Shown piece by piece: positions 4,695-10,728 of a stretch of DNA of 10,728 bases. The first letter of the stretch is position 1; the number at the start of each line of letters is the position of its first letter. Source of the stretch: CAMAUF01 sp046152925 (GTDB lineage Bacteria > Chloroflexota > Dehalococcoidia > Tepidiformales > Tepidiformaceae); assembly GCA_046152925.1 (NCBI GenBank), contig JBJXFX010000084.1, positions 1-10,728 of the forward strand, read 5' to 3'. The notes beneath the pieces are model-generated. The model worked only from the letters and a program-made list of their open reading frames with translations, had not been told where the DNA came from and ran no database searches. Both the position numbers and the translations under genes were made by a program.

Positions 4695-6083
4695 CTACTC
4701 AGACCAGAAGTGGGCGACCGCGCCGCGCCGGGCGAGCTCGGCGCGCAGCTCCAGCATCGCCGTGTACGTGGGAATCACGAAGACATCGGCCCCGGCGGGC
4801 GTGGCCGCTACGAGCGCATCGAGCAATTCCGCCGGCGTGGAGGCAACCACCGGCTCGGGCCAGCCTGCGTAGGTGAGGCGGAGCGCCATGTCGTCGGCGC
4901 GGGCGCCCCCCGCGAACGCCATCCGGACGTGGCCCGCGAGCGGCTCGTAGTCCACGTCCCAGATCCAACTTACGTCCTGGCCATCCGCGAAGTTGTCGTT
5001 GAGAAGGGCGGCGACGGTGAACGGGCCGAGGCCCTGGTTCGCCAGCGCGGCCAGCCAGAGGAGTATTTGGTTCGCCCCCGCCGGGTTCTTGCACAAAAGG
5101 AGACGCAGCGTCCGACCCTCGTATTGGACCTTCTCTTGGCGGCCGAAGGCGGCCTGGCCGGCGGCGAGGCCCTCCCGGATGGCCGGCGCAGCGATGCCGA
5201 GCACACGGGCGGCCGCCGTGGCTGCGAGCCCGTTGATGACGTTGTAGAGCCCCGTCACCCCGAGCTCGATAGCGCCCAGGCCGGCGACCTCGAACCCGGC
5301 CGTCTCCAGGCCGAGGCGCACGTTGGTCGCGATCGTGTCCGGAGTCGGGCGGGCCCAGCCACAGCCCCGGCAGCGCCAATGCCCGGCGTGCCCGAAGTAG
5401 CGGAGCGCGTACTCGAACGTCCCGCCGCAAGAAGCGCACCAACGGGCGTCGATGGCCCCAGGCGTCTCAGACGCAAGTGCGGGGTCGTCGACACCGAACC
5501 AATGCACCGACCCGGGCCACTCGCGACCGAGGGCGGCGACGGAGGGGTCGTCGGCGTTAAGGACGAGCGTCGCCGTCTTGGGCGTGACCGCGAGCGCTTC
5601 GCGCCACATGGCGGCCACGGTGTCGACTTCGCCGTAGCGGTCGAGCTGGTCGCGAAAGAGGTTCGTGAACACGAGGACGCGCGGCTGGAGCGCGCGAGCG
5701 GCGGCCGGCATCGTCGCCTCGTCGACTTCGAAGAGGCCGACGCGACCGCCCGCGCCCCGGAGGCGCCCGAGCGGGTCAGATGCGCCGATCAGCGTCGTGA
5801 CCAGGCCGCGGGTGAGGTTCGAGCCGGTCCTGTTGGTGAGATATGGCTCCCCCGCGCGGTCGAGGATGGTCGCGAGCAGCTTGGTCGTCGTCGTCTTGCC
5901 GTTCGTGCCCGTGACCAGCAAGGAGCCAGCGCCGAGCTGACGACCGAGGCCAGCGAGCAGGCCCGGCGCAAGGCGCTCCGCGACGAGCCCGGTGACGGCG
6001 GTGCCGCCACCGCGTCCTGCGAGGCGCGAAGCCCGGCCAGCCAGCTTCCCGGCGCTCACGGCGGCTGCGAGACGCGGATCCAT
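4695..6083 (-). CDS. murT: MurT-type Mur ligase, lipid II isoglutaminyl synthase subunit
   Basis: MurT and GatD amidate the alpha-carboxyl of D-Glu in lipid II: GatD releases ammonia from glutamine and MurT activates the glutamate with ATP at the inner face of the membrane. The 462-residue product is of family length. It shows the ATP loop G59-T-N-G-K-T-T-T (59-66), a Mur ligase F-E-V-D-E motif (118-122), the MurT zinc ribbon (Cys216, Cys219, Cys238, Cys241), and the C-terminal DUF1727 domain with C331-K-N-P-A-G and D367-G-Q-D-V-S-W-I-W-D376. D376 probably corresponds to the Asp that completes the GatD catalytic triad, judged by motif and distance from the end. The ATG at 6083 starts immediately before the conserved N-terminal region; no ribosome site is evident. 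No gatD lies beside it, although the two are usually adjacent. Confidence 0.94.
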   Translation of the reverse strand: MDPRLAAAVSAGKLAGRASRLAGRGGGTAVTGLVAERLAPGLLAGLGRQLGAGSLLVTGTNGKTTTTKLLATILDRAGEPYLTNRTGSNLTRGLVTTLIGASDPLGRLRGAGGRVGLFEVDEATMPAAARALQPRVLVFTNLFRDQLDRYGEVDTVAAMWREALAVTPKTATLVLNADDPSVAALGREWPGSVHWFGVDDPALASETPGAIDARWCASCGGTFEYALRYFGHAGHWRCRGCGWARPTPDTIATNVRLGLETAGFEVAGLGAIELGVTGLYNVINGLAATAAARVLGIAAPAIREGLAAGQAAFGRQEKVQYEGRTLRLLLCKNPAGANQILLWLAALANQGLGPFTVAALLNDNFADGQDVSWIWDVDYEPLAGHVRMAFAGGARADDMALRLTYAGWPEPVVASTPAELLDALVAATPAGADVFVIPTYTAMLELRAELARRGAVAHFWSE

Positions 6084-6096
6084 GGTGGGTAGGGTA

Positions 6097-6136
6097 ACGG
6101 AGTATCGGAGTACCGGAGTGTCGGAGTGTCGGAGTG
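6097..6136. repeat. Five tandem 8-bp repeats (NCGGAGTR) in a divergent promoter region
   Basis: Five consecutive octamers fill 6097-6136: ACGGAGTA, TCGGAGTA, CCGGAGTG, TCGGAGTG, TCGGAGTG. CGGAGT is invariant; only the first and last bases vary. The array begins 13 bp upstream of the MurT start and lies about 80 bp upstream of the dehydrogenase start, so it covers the shared control region. It may be a slippage-prone microsatellite or a set of regulator sites. Confidence 0.85.
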
Positions 6137-6216
6137 CAGGTAAGGACGAGCGGACTCCGAGCGCGCGGACGGGGCGAATCGGCGAGAATGCCGCGACCAA
6201 GCTCTTGGAGGCCGCC

Positions 6217-7188
6217 ATGGCGTTCACGGTCGATGCGACGAAGTTCTCGTTTCCGCAGTTCGCGGCTGGTGTCGCGGGCAAGCGGGTGCTGATCACCGGC
6301 GCCGGCAAGGACGGCGGACTCGGCCAGGCGTTCGCCCTCGCCGCGGGGCTGGGCGGCGCTGAGAGCGTCGGCGTCCACTTCCACCGCAGCTACACCGACG
6401 GCTTCGACCTCGTCGCCGCGCTCCGCGAGCGCGGCGTCAACGCCTTCCCGCTCCAGGCCGACGTGACGAACATGGGCGACCTCTGGGCGAGCCGCAGCTA
6501 CGTCATCGAGCAGATGGGCGGCCTGCCCCCCGACCTCGTGATCTGCAACTCGGGGCTCACGGAGAAGGGCTATTCGTTCGGGCGCGCCCTCCATGAGGTC
6601 GAAGGCGAGTCGATGGCCGTGCGCCGCGCGCGCGTGCGGCAGCACTTCATCGACAACCTGGAGGAGTCCCGGCTCGTGCTCGACACGAAGATCGACGGAT
6701 TCCTCGCGGTGACGCACCTTTGGGCGGGCGAGGCGGTCTATCACAACCAGCCGCTGCAGATCGTCTACATCTCCTCGCGTCAGGCGATCGACCCGGGCGC
6801 CACGGTGCCGGGCTACGCGATCTCGAACTGGTCGGTCCTCATGCTGCCGAAGGTGCTGGAAGTGAACCTCGGCAAGAGCGCGGACCTCGTCTCCGCGTTT
6901 TCGGTGCTCTACCCGTTCGTGCGGACGGGGATGACAGGCGACTACGCGGAGAACCCGCGCGTCTACGGCCGCTGGCAGCCGCGCATGTTGGAGACGCACG
7001 AGGCGGCGGAGGCGTTCCTCCAGTTGCTCGCGCGGCCCACGGCGGAGACCCGTGGCGGGATGTTCGAGGTCAAAGTGACGAAGGCTGACGACAGCGACGG
7101 CGTGCGCGTGACCTGGGAGCAGGTCGCACTGGACATCCGGGAGCAGGCATTGGGCTGGAGCAAAGATGGCGCGCTGCGCTATGGGTAG
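6217..7188 (+). CDS. Short-chain dehydrogenase/reductase-like protein with altered catalytic motif
   Basis: The 323-residue product has a Rossmann fold of the SDR type: V-L-I-T-G-A-G (24-30) with a downstream G-G-L-G (33-36) for NAD(P) binding, A-D-V-T (81-84), and C110-N-S-G (the N-N-A-G position). The catalytic serine region is I-S-S (185-187) and the catalytic tyrosine is Tyr200. The usual Tyr-x3-Lys is Tyr200-x3-Asn204, so the lysine is missing. The nucleotide site, with inserted Lys-Asp, resembles enoyl-reductase-like or divergent ketoreductase SDRs. GGAGG at 6207-6211, 5 nt upstream, fixes the ATG. Substrate and activity cannot be assigned; a catalytically altered or non-canonical oxidoreductase is likely. 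It is divergent from murT and converges with the lipoprotein gene with a 3-nt gap. Confidence 0.85.
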   Translation: MAFTVDATKFSFPQFAAGVAGKRVLITGAGKDGGLGQAFALAAGLGGAESVGVHFHRSYTDGFDLVAALRERGVNAFPLQADVTNMGDLWASRSYVIEQMGGLPPDLVICNSGLTEKGYSFGRALHEVEGESMAVRRARVRQHFIDNLEESRLVLDTKIDGFLAVTHLWAGEAVYHNQPLQIVYISSRQAIDPGATVPGYAISNWSVLMLPKVLEVNLGKSADLVSAFSVLYPFVRTGMTGDYAENPRVYGRWQPRMLETHEAAEAFLQLLARPTAETRGGMFEVKVTKADDSDGVRVTWEQVALDIREQALGWSKDGALRYG

Positions 7189-7191
7189 GGG

Positions 7192-8406
7192 TCAGTCCGC
7201 GAAGGGAGGGCGCTTCATCTCAAACTCAACTGGGTATGGGCAGGCGCCCTTGCCCAGCGGCGGTTGCAGCGCGATCCAGCCTTCGACGCCCTTCGGTACG
7301 AGAGCGTCCTCGCTGCCCGCAAAGTGCGAGGCCACTCCCATGACTCGCAAGCGTCGCACCTCTCGGCTCGCTGGCGAGTCGTCGGCCACGGTCTTGAGCT
7401 TGGTGGCATCACCGGACGGTACCGCGACCTGGTAGGCTGCCACACCATCTGCGTCCGTCCACGTCATCTGGATCTGGCCGCTATCTGTCCAATAGCCCCA
7501 ACCGCAGTTCGGCGCGCCAGCGAGCCGCAAGACCTCGCGAAGGTCGGTGGCCTCAAACACCCGAGTCCACTCAGGAGAGAGCGTGACCAGCGAGACGAAG
7601 CGTCCATCAGGCGAGTATTCGACGTTAAAGCCGCCGGGCAGCCGCCGGATGACGCCCGCCCGGAAGTCCCAGAGCACGGTCTCGTCACGATCACCAATGG
7701 CCAGCGAAACGCCATCTGGAGAAAAGGCAAGCGAGCCGGTCGCGGGGATCTGCCAGGACCGGCCGGTCGGGTCCACCACTTCGGTGAGCTCCGCAGTCAG
7801 ACCGCGACGCCCAATGGCGATCATCCCGCCAGGCCCTTCCGCGGCGTAGGCCCCGGGTCCGCGCAGGTCGAGGGGCGCCAGCGCGTTCCGGATGGTGAAG
7901 GCGGGAACGTCGACCAACACTGCCCCCTTCGTGCTGACGATGAGGGCCACCGATTCGTCGGCAGAGAACCAGTCGATATGCGACACATCACTCCCGAGGC
8001 CGACGCACCAGACCGCTCCTGTCGAGCGGTCGAGTAGGAACCCCGCACCCGCCTTTCCAGCCGCGCCCGAAAAGAAGGGCACGAATCGCCCGCTCGGGCT
8101 CGGTGGCGAAGGCCAACCTTCGTTCGGAAGGGCCCAGACCTCGACCGCCGACTGCGTCACCACGAGGAGGCCGCGGGTCTTGTCGAACTCGGAGAGTTCA
8201 CCGTGGCTCACGCTCGTCGGCGTCACCAGGGGCTGGCCCGCGCAAACCCGGACCGGATTGACGGCTGGTGAAGTGGTCGCTTCGGCCGGCGTCGGGCTCT
8301 CCTCAGGCGCCGACGGCGTACGCACGGAGTTCGACCCCCCACCCCCGCAGGCCGCCACGAGGGCCACCACGAGCGCCAACGACACCGAGACGGGCAATGT
8401 CCGCAT
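7192..8406 (-). CDS. Predicted lipoprotein with beta-propeller (WD40/PD40-like) repeats
   Basis: The 404-residue product begins with a lipoprotein signal peptide: a basic N terminus, a hydrophobic stretch and the lipobox V-A-A-Cys20. After that comes a Gly run and a Pro/Ser/Thr-rich linker (about 25-50), typical of a surface-anchored protein. The remainder contains blade-like repeats, including two S-P-D-G turns (A-F-S-P-D-G and E-Y-S-P-D-G) and V-L-W-D-F, as in WD40/PD40 propellers. Ligand and function are unknown; extracytoplasmic binding is inferred. The ATG at 8406 is chosen because it gives the signal peptide a normal length, though no ribosome site is seen. The VOC gene ends 35 nt upstream on the same strand, so the two may be one transcript. 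Confidence 0.82.
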   Translation of the reverse strand: MRTLPVSVSLALVVALVAACGGGGSNSVRTPSAPEESPTPAEATTSPAVNPVRVCAGQPLVTPTSVSHGELSEFDKTRGLLVVTQSAVEVWALPNEGWPSPPSPSGRFVPFFSGAAGKAGAGFLLDRSTGAVWCVGLGSDVSHIDWFSADESVALIVSTKGAVLVDVPAFTIRNALAPLDLRGPGAYAAEGPGGMIAIGRRGLTAELTEVVDPTGRSWQIPATGSLAFSPDGVSLAIGDRDETVLWDFRAGVIRRLPGGFNVEYSPDGRFVSLVTLSPEWTRVFEATDLREVLRLAGAPNCGWGYWTDSGQIQMTWTDADGVAAYQVAVPSGDATKLKTVADDSPASREVRRLRVMGVASHFAGSEDALVPKGVEGWIALQPPLGKGACPYPVEFEMKRPPFAD

Positions 8407-8441
8407 ACTTGGACTACGCCGGCGAGCCGCTCCCGGTTCCC

Positions 8442-9293
8442 TTACTCCTCGAACAGCTGGAAAAGGACGCCGCCGCTGTCCCGTGGGTGGATGATGGTGT
8501 GCTTCTTCCAGTCGTTCACGATCACGCCGCCGTGGGGTTCGATACCCGCACCGCGCAGCGCCTCGACCGCGGCGTCGACCGACGCGACCTCGCAACAGAT
8601 GTGGTGCATGCCCGCCCGCCGCTTGTTGAGGAAGGCCTGGACGAAGCTATCCGGCCGCGCGGGGGCGATGATTTCGAACTGGAGCTGGCTGTTCGGGATG
8701 CGCATCACCGCGCCGTGGTAGCCGTCGTGCTCGTCAGTCCAGCGCTCCAGCACCTCCATCCCGAAGACGCGTTCCTGCCAGGCCACCTGGCGCTCCACAT
8801 CGGCCACCGCCATCGAGACGTGGTCGACGCGCTTAAGCCCGGCGAGGCCGCCCGAAGTCGTGCGGTCGGCGTCTTCTGGGTAGCGATACGGCTGGAAGAG
8901 CTGCCAGAGAGTGCCGCCGCTGTCCTTCGGGTGCACGTACGTGAGGTGCCACATTCCGTCGTCTTGGATGCCGCCGAAGGGCTTCATCCCGAGCGCTTCG
9001 ATCTCGGCGGCGACCGCCTTGATGTCCTCGACCTCGATCGTGATGTGGTGGAGGCCGGGGCCGCCGCCAGCATCGAGGAACTTCTGGACAAAGCTCTCGG
9101 GGCCAGCCGGCGAGATGATCTCGAACTCCATCGCGATGCCTGGCACCTGGCTGACGCAGCCTTCGAAGTCGCTCTTCCCGGCGGGCCAGCTATGCAGGAA
9201 CTTGAAGCCAAGGACGCGCTCCAGCCACGCCGACTGCGCCTTCCAGTCCGCGTGGCCCATGCTGATATGGTCGACCCGCTTGATCGGGATCAC
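8442..9293 (-). CDS. Two-domain VOC (glyoxalase/dioxygenase superfamily) protein
   Basis: The 283-residue product is two tandem VOC modules, about residues 5-135 and 153-283, which resemble each other: V-D-H-I-S-M and V-D-H-V-S-M openings, F-E-I-I, H-H-I, and closing H-P-x-D-S-G-G followed by L-W-Q-L or L-F-Q-L. VOC proteins bind a divalent metal and include glyoxalase I, methylmalonyl-CoA epimerase, extradiol dioxygenases and 4-hydroxyphenylpyruvate dioxygenase-like enzymes. Candidate ligands are His9 and His82 or 83 in domain 1, and His158 and His230 or 231 in domain 2. The position of the usual final Glu ligand reads Gln131 and Gln279. Reaction not assignable. GTG at 9293 is preceded by AGGAG (9304-9300 on this strand) at 6 nt, which fixes the start. 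It is likely cytosolic and leads into the lipoprotein gene. Confidence 0.9.
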   Translation of the reverse strand: MIPIKRVDHISMGHADWKAQSAWLERVLGFKFLHSWPAGKSDFEGCVSQVPGIAMEFEIISPAGPESFVQKFLDAGGGPGLHHITIEVEDIKAVAAEIEALGMKPFGGIQDDGMWHLTYVHPKDSGGTLWQLFQPYRYPEDADRTTSGGLAGLKRVDHVSMAVADVERQVAWQERVFGMEVLERWTDEHDGYHGAVMRIPNSQLQFEIIAPARPDSFVQAFLNKRRAGMHHICCEVASVDAAVEALRGAGIEPHGGVIVNDWKKHTIIHPRDSGGVLFQLFEE

Positions 9294-9325
9294 GGCACGC
9301 TCCTGCACCCGTCGAGGTGCGGGGT

Positions 9326-10339
9326 ATGGTACGTTCGCTAGCAGGAATGGACGACGTGCACGAGCAGCCAGCACGCCCATCCGGCGGCCCCGCGCCGAGC
9401 CTTCGGCGCGCGACGCTGATCCTCAACCCGCGCGCGCGGCGCACCGACCCCGTCGCCCAGGCCGGCCGGATCGCCCGTTACCTCGAGGCGCGTGGGATCA
9501 CCGTCGAAGTGACCATCCCGGAATCGGGCGCAGGGGCGACGGTGGCCGCCCGCCGCTCCGCGGACCGCGGCGACGACCTCTGCTTCGCGATGGGCGGCGA
9601 TGGGACGCTGCGCGACATCGCCCAGGGCCTCGCGCACTCGCCCACGGCGCTAGCGGCCCTTCCGGGCGGCACCGTGAACGTGTGGGCCAAGGAATCGGGG
9701 CTGCCGAAGGGGCTGCGGGCCTGCTTGGATGCCCACATCACGGGCCAGACCGTGTCGATCGACCTCGGTCGCGCCGGCGAGCGCTGCTTCATCCTGATGG
9801 CGTCGGTTGGGTGGGACGCCGCCGTCACCGAGCGCGTCTCGATGCAGCTCAAGCGCCGCGTCGGCGATTGGGCCTACATCCTCAAAGCGGCGCAGATGCT
9901 GCCGGGCCTCCGGCCCGCGCCGGTCCGCTGGCGCTCCGGGATCGCCACCGAGGAGGCGCGCGCCGCTGTCATCGTCCTCAGCAACACTCGGCTCTACGGC
10001 GGCCGTGTCCGGTTCAACGCTGGCGCCCTGGCGGACGATGGCCTGCTCGACATGGTGGCCGTCTGCCCGCGCAACCCGGTCGAACTCGTGCGAAACGTGG
10101 CGCAACTCGCACGCTCACGGTTGCAGGCGGGCCCCTCGGTGCGCAGGGCTGCGGTGGACGACTTGACGATCGAAACGCCAGGTCTCGCGGTCCAACTCGA
10201 CGGCGACTTCGCCGGGCGCACGCCGATGCGTTTCCAGGTCGACCGGTTGGCGCTGCGGATGCGCGTCCCTCCGGGGCCGCTCCCGGCAATCCTGGGCGGC
10301 CCCGCGTTGGCGGGCGACGTGGCAGGGGCGAGGGGTTAG
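9326..10339 (+). CDS. Diacylglycerol kinase-family lipid kinase (YegS/BmrU-like)
   Basis: Members of this family phosphorylate diacylglycerol or related lipids with ATP at the inner membrane face. The 337-residue product shows I-L-N-P-R-A near the N terminus, the nucleotide motif G90-G-D-G-T94, L-P-G-G-T-V-N (112-118), N-T-R-L-Y-G-G (220-226), A-D-D-G-L-L-D (236-242) and the C-terminal L-D-G-D-F. The length matches the bacterial YegS/Rv2252 group. Starts are uncertain: ATG 9326 has GAGG 8 nt upstream and is used here; ATG 9347 directly follows AGGA and would remove seven non-conserved residues. It is divergent from the VOC gene, and its TAG overlaps the stop of the converging FAD-subunit gene by 2 nt. 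The lipid substrate is unknown. Confidence 0.92.
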   Translation: MVRSLAGMDDVHEQPARPSGGPAPSLRRATLILNPRARRTDPVAQAGRIARYLEARGITVEVTIPESGAGATVAARRSADRGDDLCFAMGGDGTLRDIAQGLAHSPTALAALPGGTVNVWAKESGLPKGLRACLDAHITGQTVSIDLGRAGERCFILMASVGWDAAVTERVSMQLKRRVGDWAYILKAAQMLPGLRPAPVRWRSGIATEEARAAVIVLSNTRLYGGRVRFNAGALADDGLLDMVAVCPRNPVELVRNVAQLARSRLQAGPSVRRAAVDDLTIETPGLAVQLDGDFAGRTPMRFQVDRLALRMRVPPGPLPAILGGPALAGDVAGARG

Positions 10340-10728
10340 ACCCGTGCCGCGGCCTTTTGCAGGGCCCGCTTCGTGAACACCTTCACCATCGCGCGGCGAT
10401 AGGCCTCGGAGGCGTGGATGTCGGCGTTCACATCTTGGAGGTTCGCGCCCGCCACCGCCGCGGCCGAGGCTATCGTCGCGTCGTTGCAGGGCTTGCCGGC
10501 GAGCGCCGCTTCGACTTCCGGCATCCGCTGGGCGTGCGTCCCTGCCCCCGTGAGCGCGACACGGGCCGCCTGGATGGTCCCGCCACTCACCGAAAGGCAG
10601 GCAGCGACGCCGACAATCGCGTAGTGGGAGGCCTTCTGGTGGAGCTTGGCGTACGCCGCCGACTGCACCGGCGCGAATTGGACGCCGACGATCACCTCGT
10701 CTTCGGCAAGGTCGACGGTGAAGAGGCC
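10336..10728 (-). CDS. Molybdenum hydroxylase FAD-binding subunit (CoxM/CutM type), C-terminal part
   Basis: Only the last 130 residues are in the window; the start lies beyond 10728. The visible part matches the C-terminal domain of the medium, FAD-binding subunit of xanthine dehydrogenase/CO dehydrogenase-type enzymes. It shows a short strand D-E-V-I-V-G-V, then K-A-S-H-Y-A-I-V-G-V-A, then a strand with A-R-V-A-L-T-G-A-G, a helical Ala-rich segment, and the ending with H-A-S-E-A-Y-R-R-A-M-V and T-K-R-A-L. This subunit passes electrons between the molybdopterin/[2Fe-2S] subunits and FAD in the cytosol. The large and small subunits are expected further along the minus strand or nearby but cannot be seen. 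The substrate cannot be told from this domain. Its TAA (10338-10336) overlaps the lipid kinase TAG in a tail-to-tail arrangement. Confidence 0.88.
   Translation of the reverse strand, partial: GLFTVDLAEDEVIVGVQFAPVQSAAYAKLHQKASHYAIVGVAACLSVSGGTIQAARVALTGAGTHAQRMPEVEAALAGKPCNDATIASAAAVAGANLQDVNADIHASEAYRRAMVKVFTKRALQKAAARV

Noticed and set aside
4665..6092. Long open frame on the + strand opposite MurT
   Set aside because: MurT on the other strand has every family motif; the opposite frame is Arg/Gly-rich with no domain, as expected for antisense of high-GC coding DNA. The same applies to long frames opposite the phosphatase and the dehydrogenase.
1..10728. CRISPR array, or a selenoprotein gene with in-frame TGA
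   Set aside because: No regularly spaced repeat with unique spacers was seen, and no gene here continues convincingly past a TGA with conserved sequence and a hairpin behind it. A SECIS covariance search would be needed to exclude the latter fully.

Overview
The window is GC-rich bacterial DNA. It carries a selenocysteine tRNA gene, an orphan MurT ligase, a PP2C phosphatase and the end of a molybdenum-hydroxylase FAD subunit. That mix fits a Chloroflexota-like bacterium (Dehalococcoidia-type) or possibly an Actinomycetota; the taxonomic guess is inference and weak.

Layout. Positions 1-2923 form an accessory region. An apparently complete tRNA-Sec(UCA) at 29-126 is followed by two degenerate copies of its 3' end, at 1811-1902 and 2885-2923. 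Between the copies lie two small cargo intervals (127-1902 and 1903-2923). They hold three unrecognised small membrane proteins: a one-helix anchored protein with a duplicated Cys/Trp motif, a four-helix protein and a roughly six-helix protein. No integrase is visible. Sampled base composition in cargo 1 is clearly lower in GC (about 51% over 841-960) than in the flanking core genes (about 73% over 3361-3420). The arrangement resembles integration at the 3' end of a tRNA gene, but the third copy is unusual. It keeps both acceptor strands and the T arm while lacking the D, anticodon and variable arms, and it carries a compensatory base-pair change.

Positions 3110-4560 are a tight + strand cluster: a 54-residue C2H2 zinc-finger protein, a PPM/PP2C protein phosphatase and a DUF1232 (YkvA-like) membrane protein. 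A strong imperfect palindrome (4546-4679) overlaps the end of the last gene and sits between convergent transcription units.

Positions 4695-10728 are core-like. MurT (-) is divergent from a short-chain dehydrogenase (+), with an 8-bp tandem repeat in the shared promoter region. A beta-propeller-like lipoprotein (-) lies downstream of a two-domain VOC protein (-), probably as one unit. A diacylglycerol-kinase-family lipid kinase (+) runs divergently from the VOC gene. Its stop overlaps the stop of a CoxM-type FAD-binding subunit (-) that leaves the window.

How the genes work together: tRNA-Sec decodes UGA in selenoproteins encoded elsewhere. MurT would amidate lipid II with a GatD partner that is not in this window. 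The zinc-finger, phosphatase and DUF1232 genes are packed closely enough to be co-transcribed. The most unusual part is the tRNA-Sec remnant array and its cargo.
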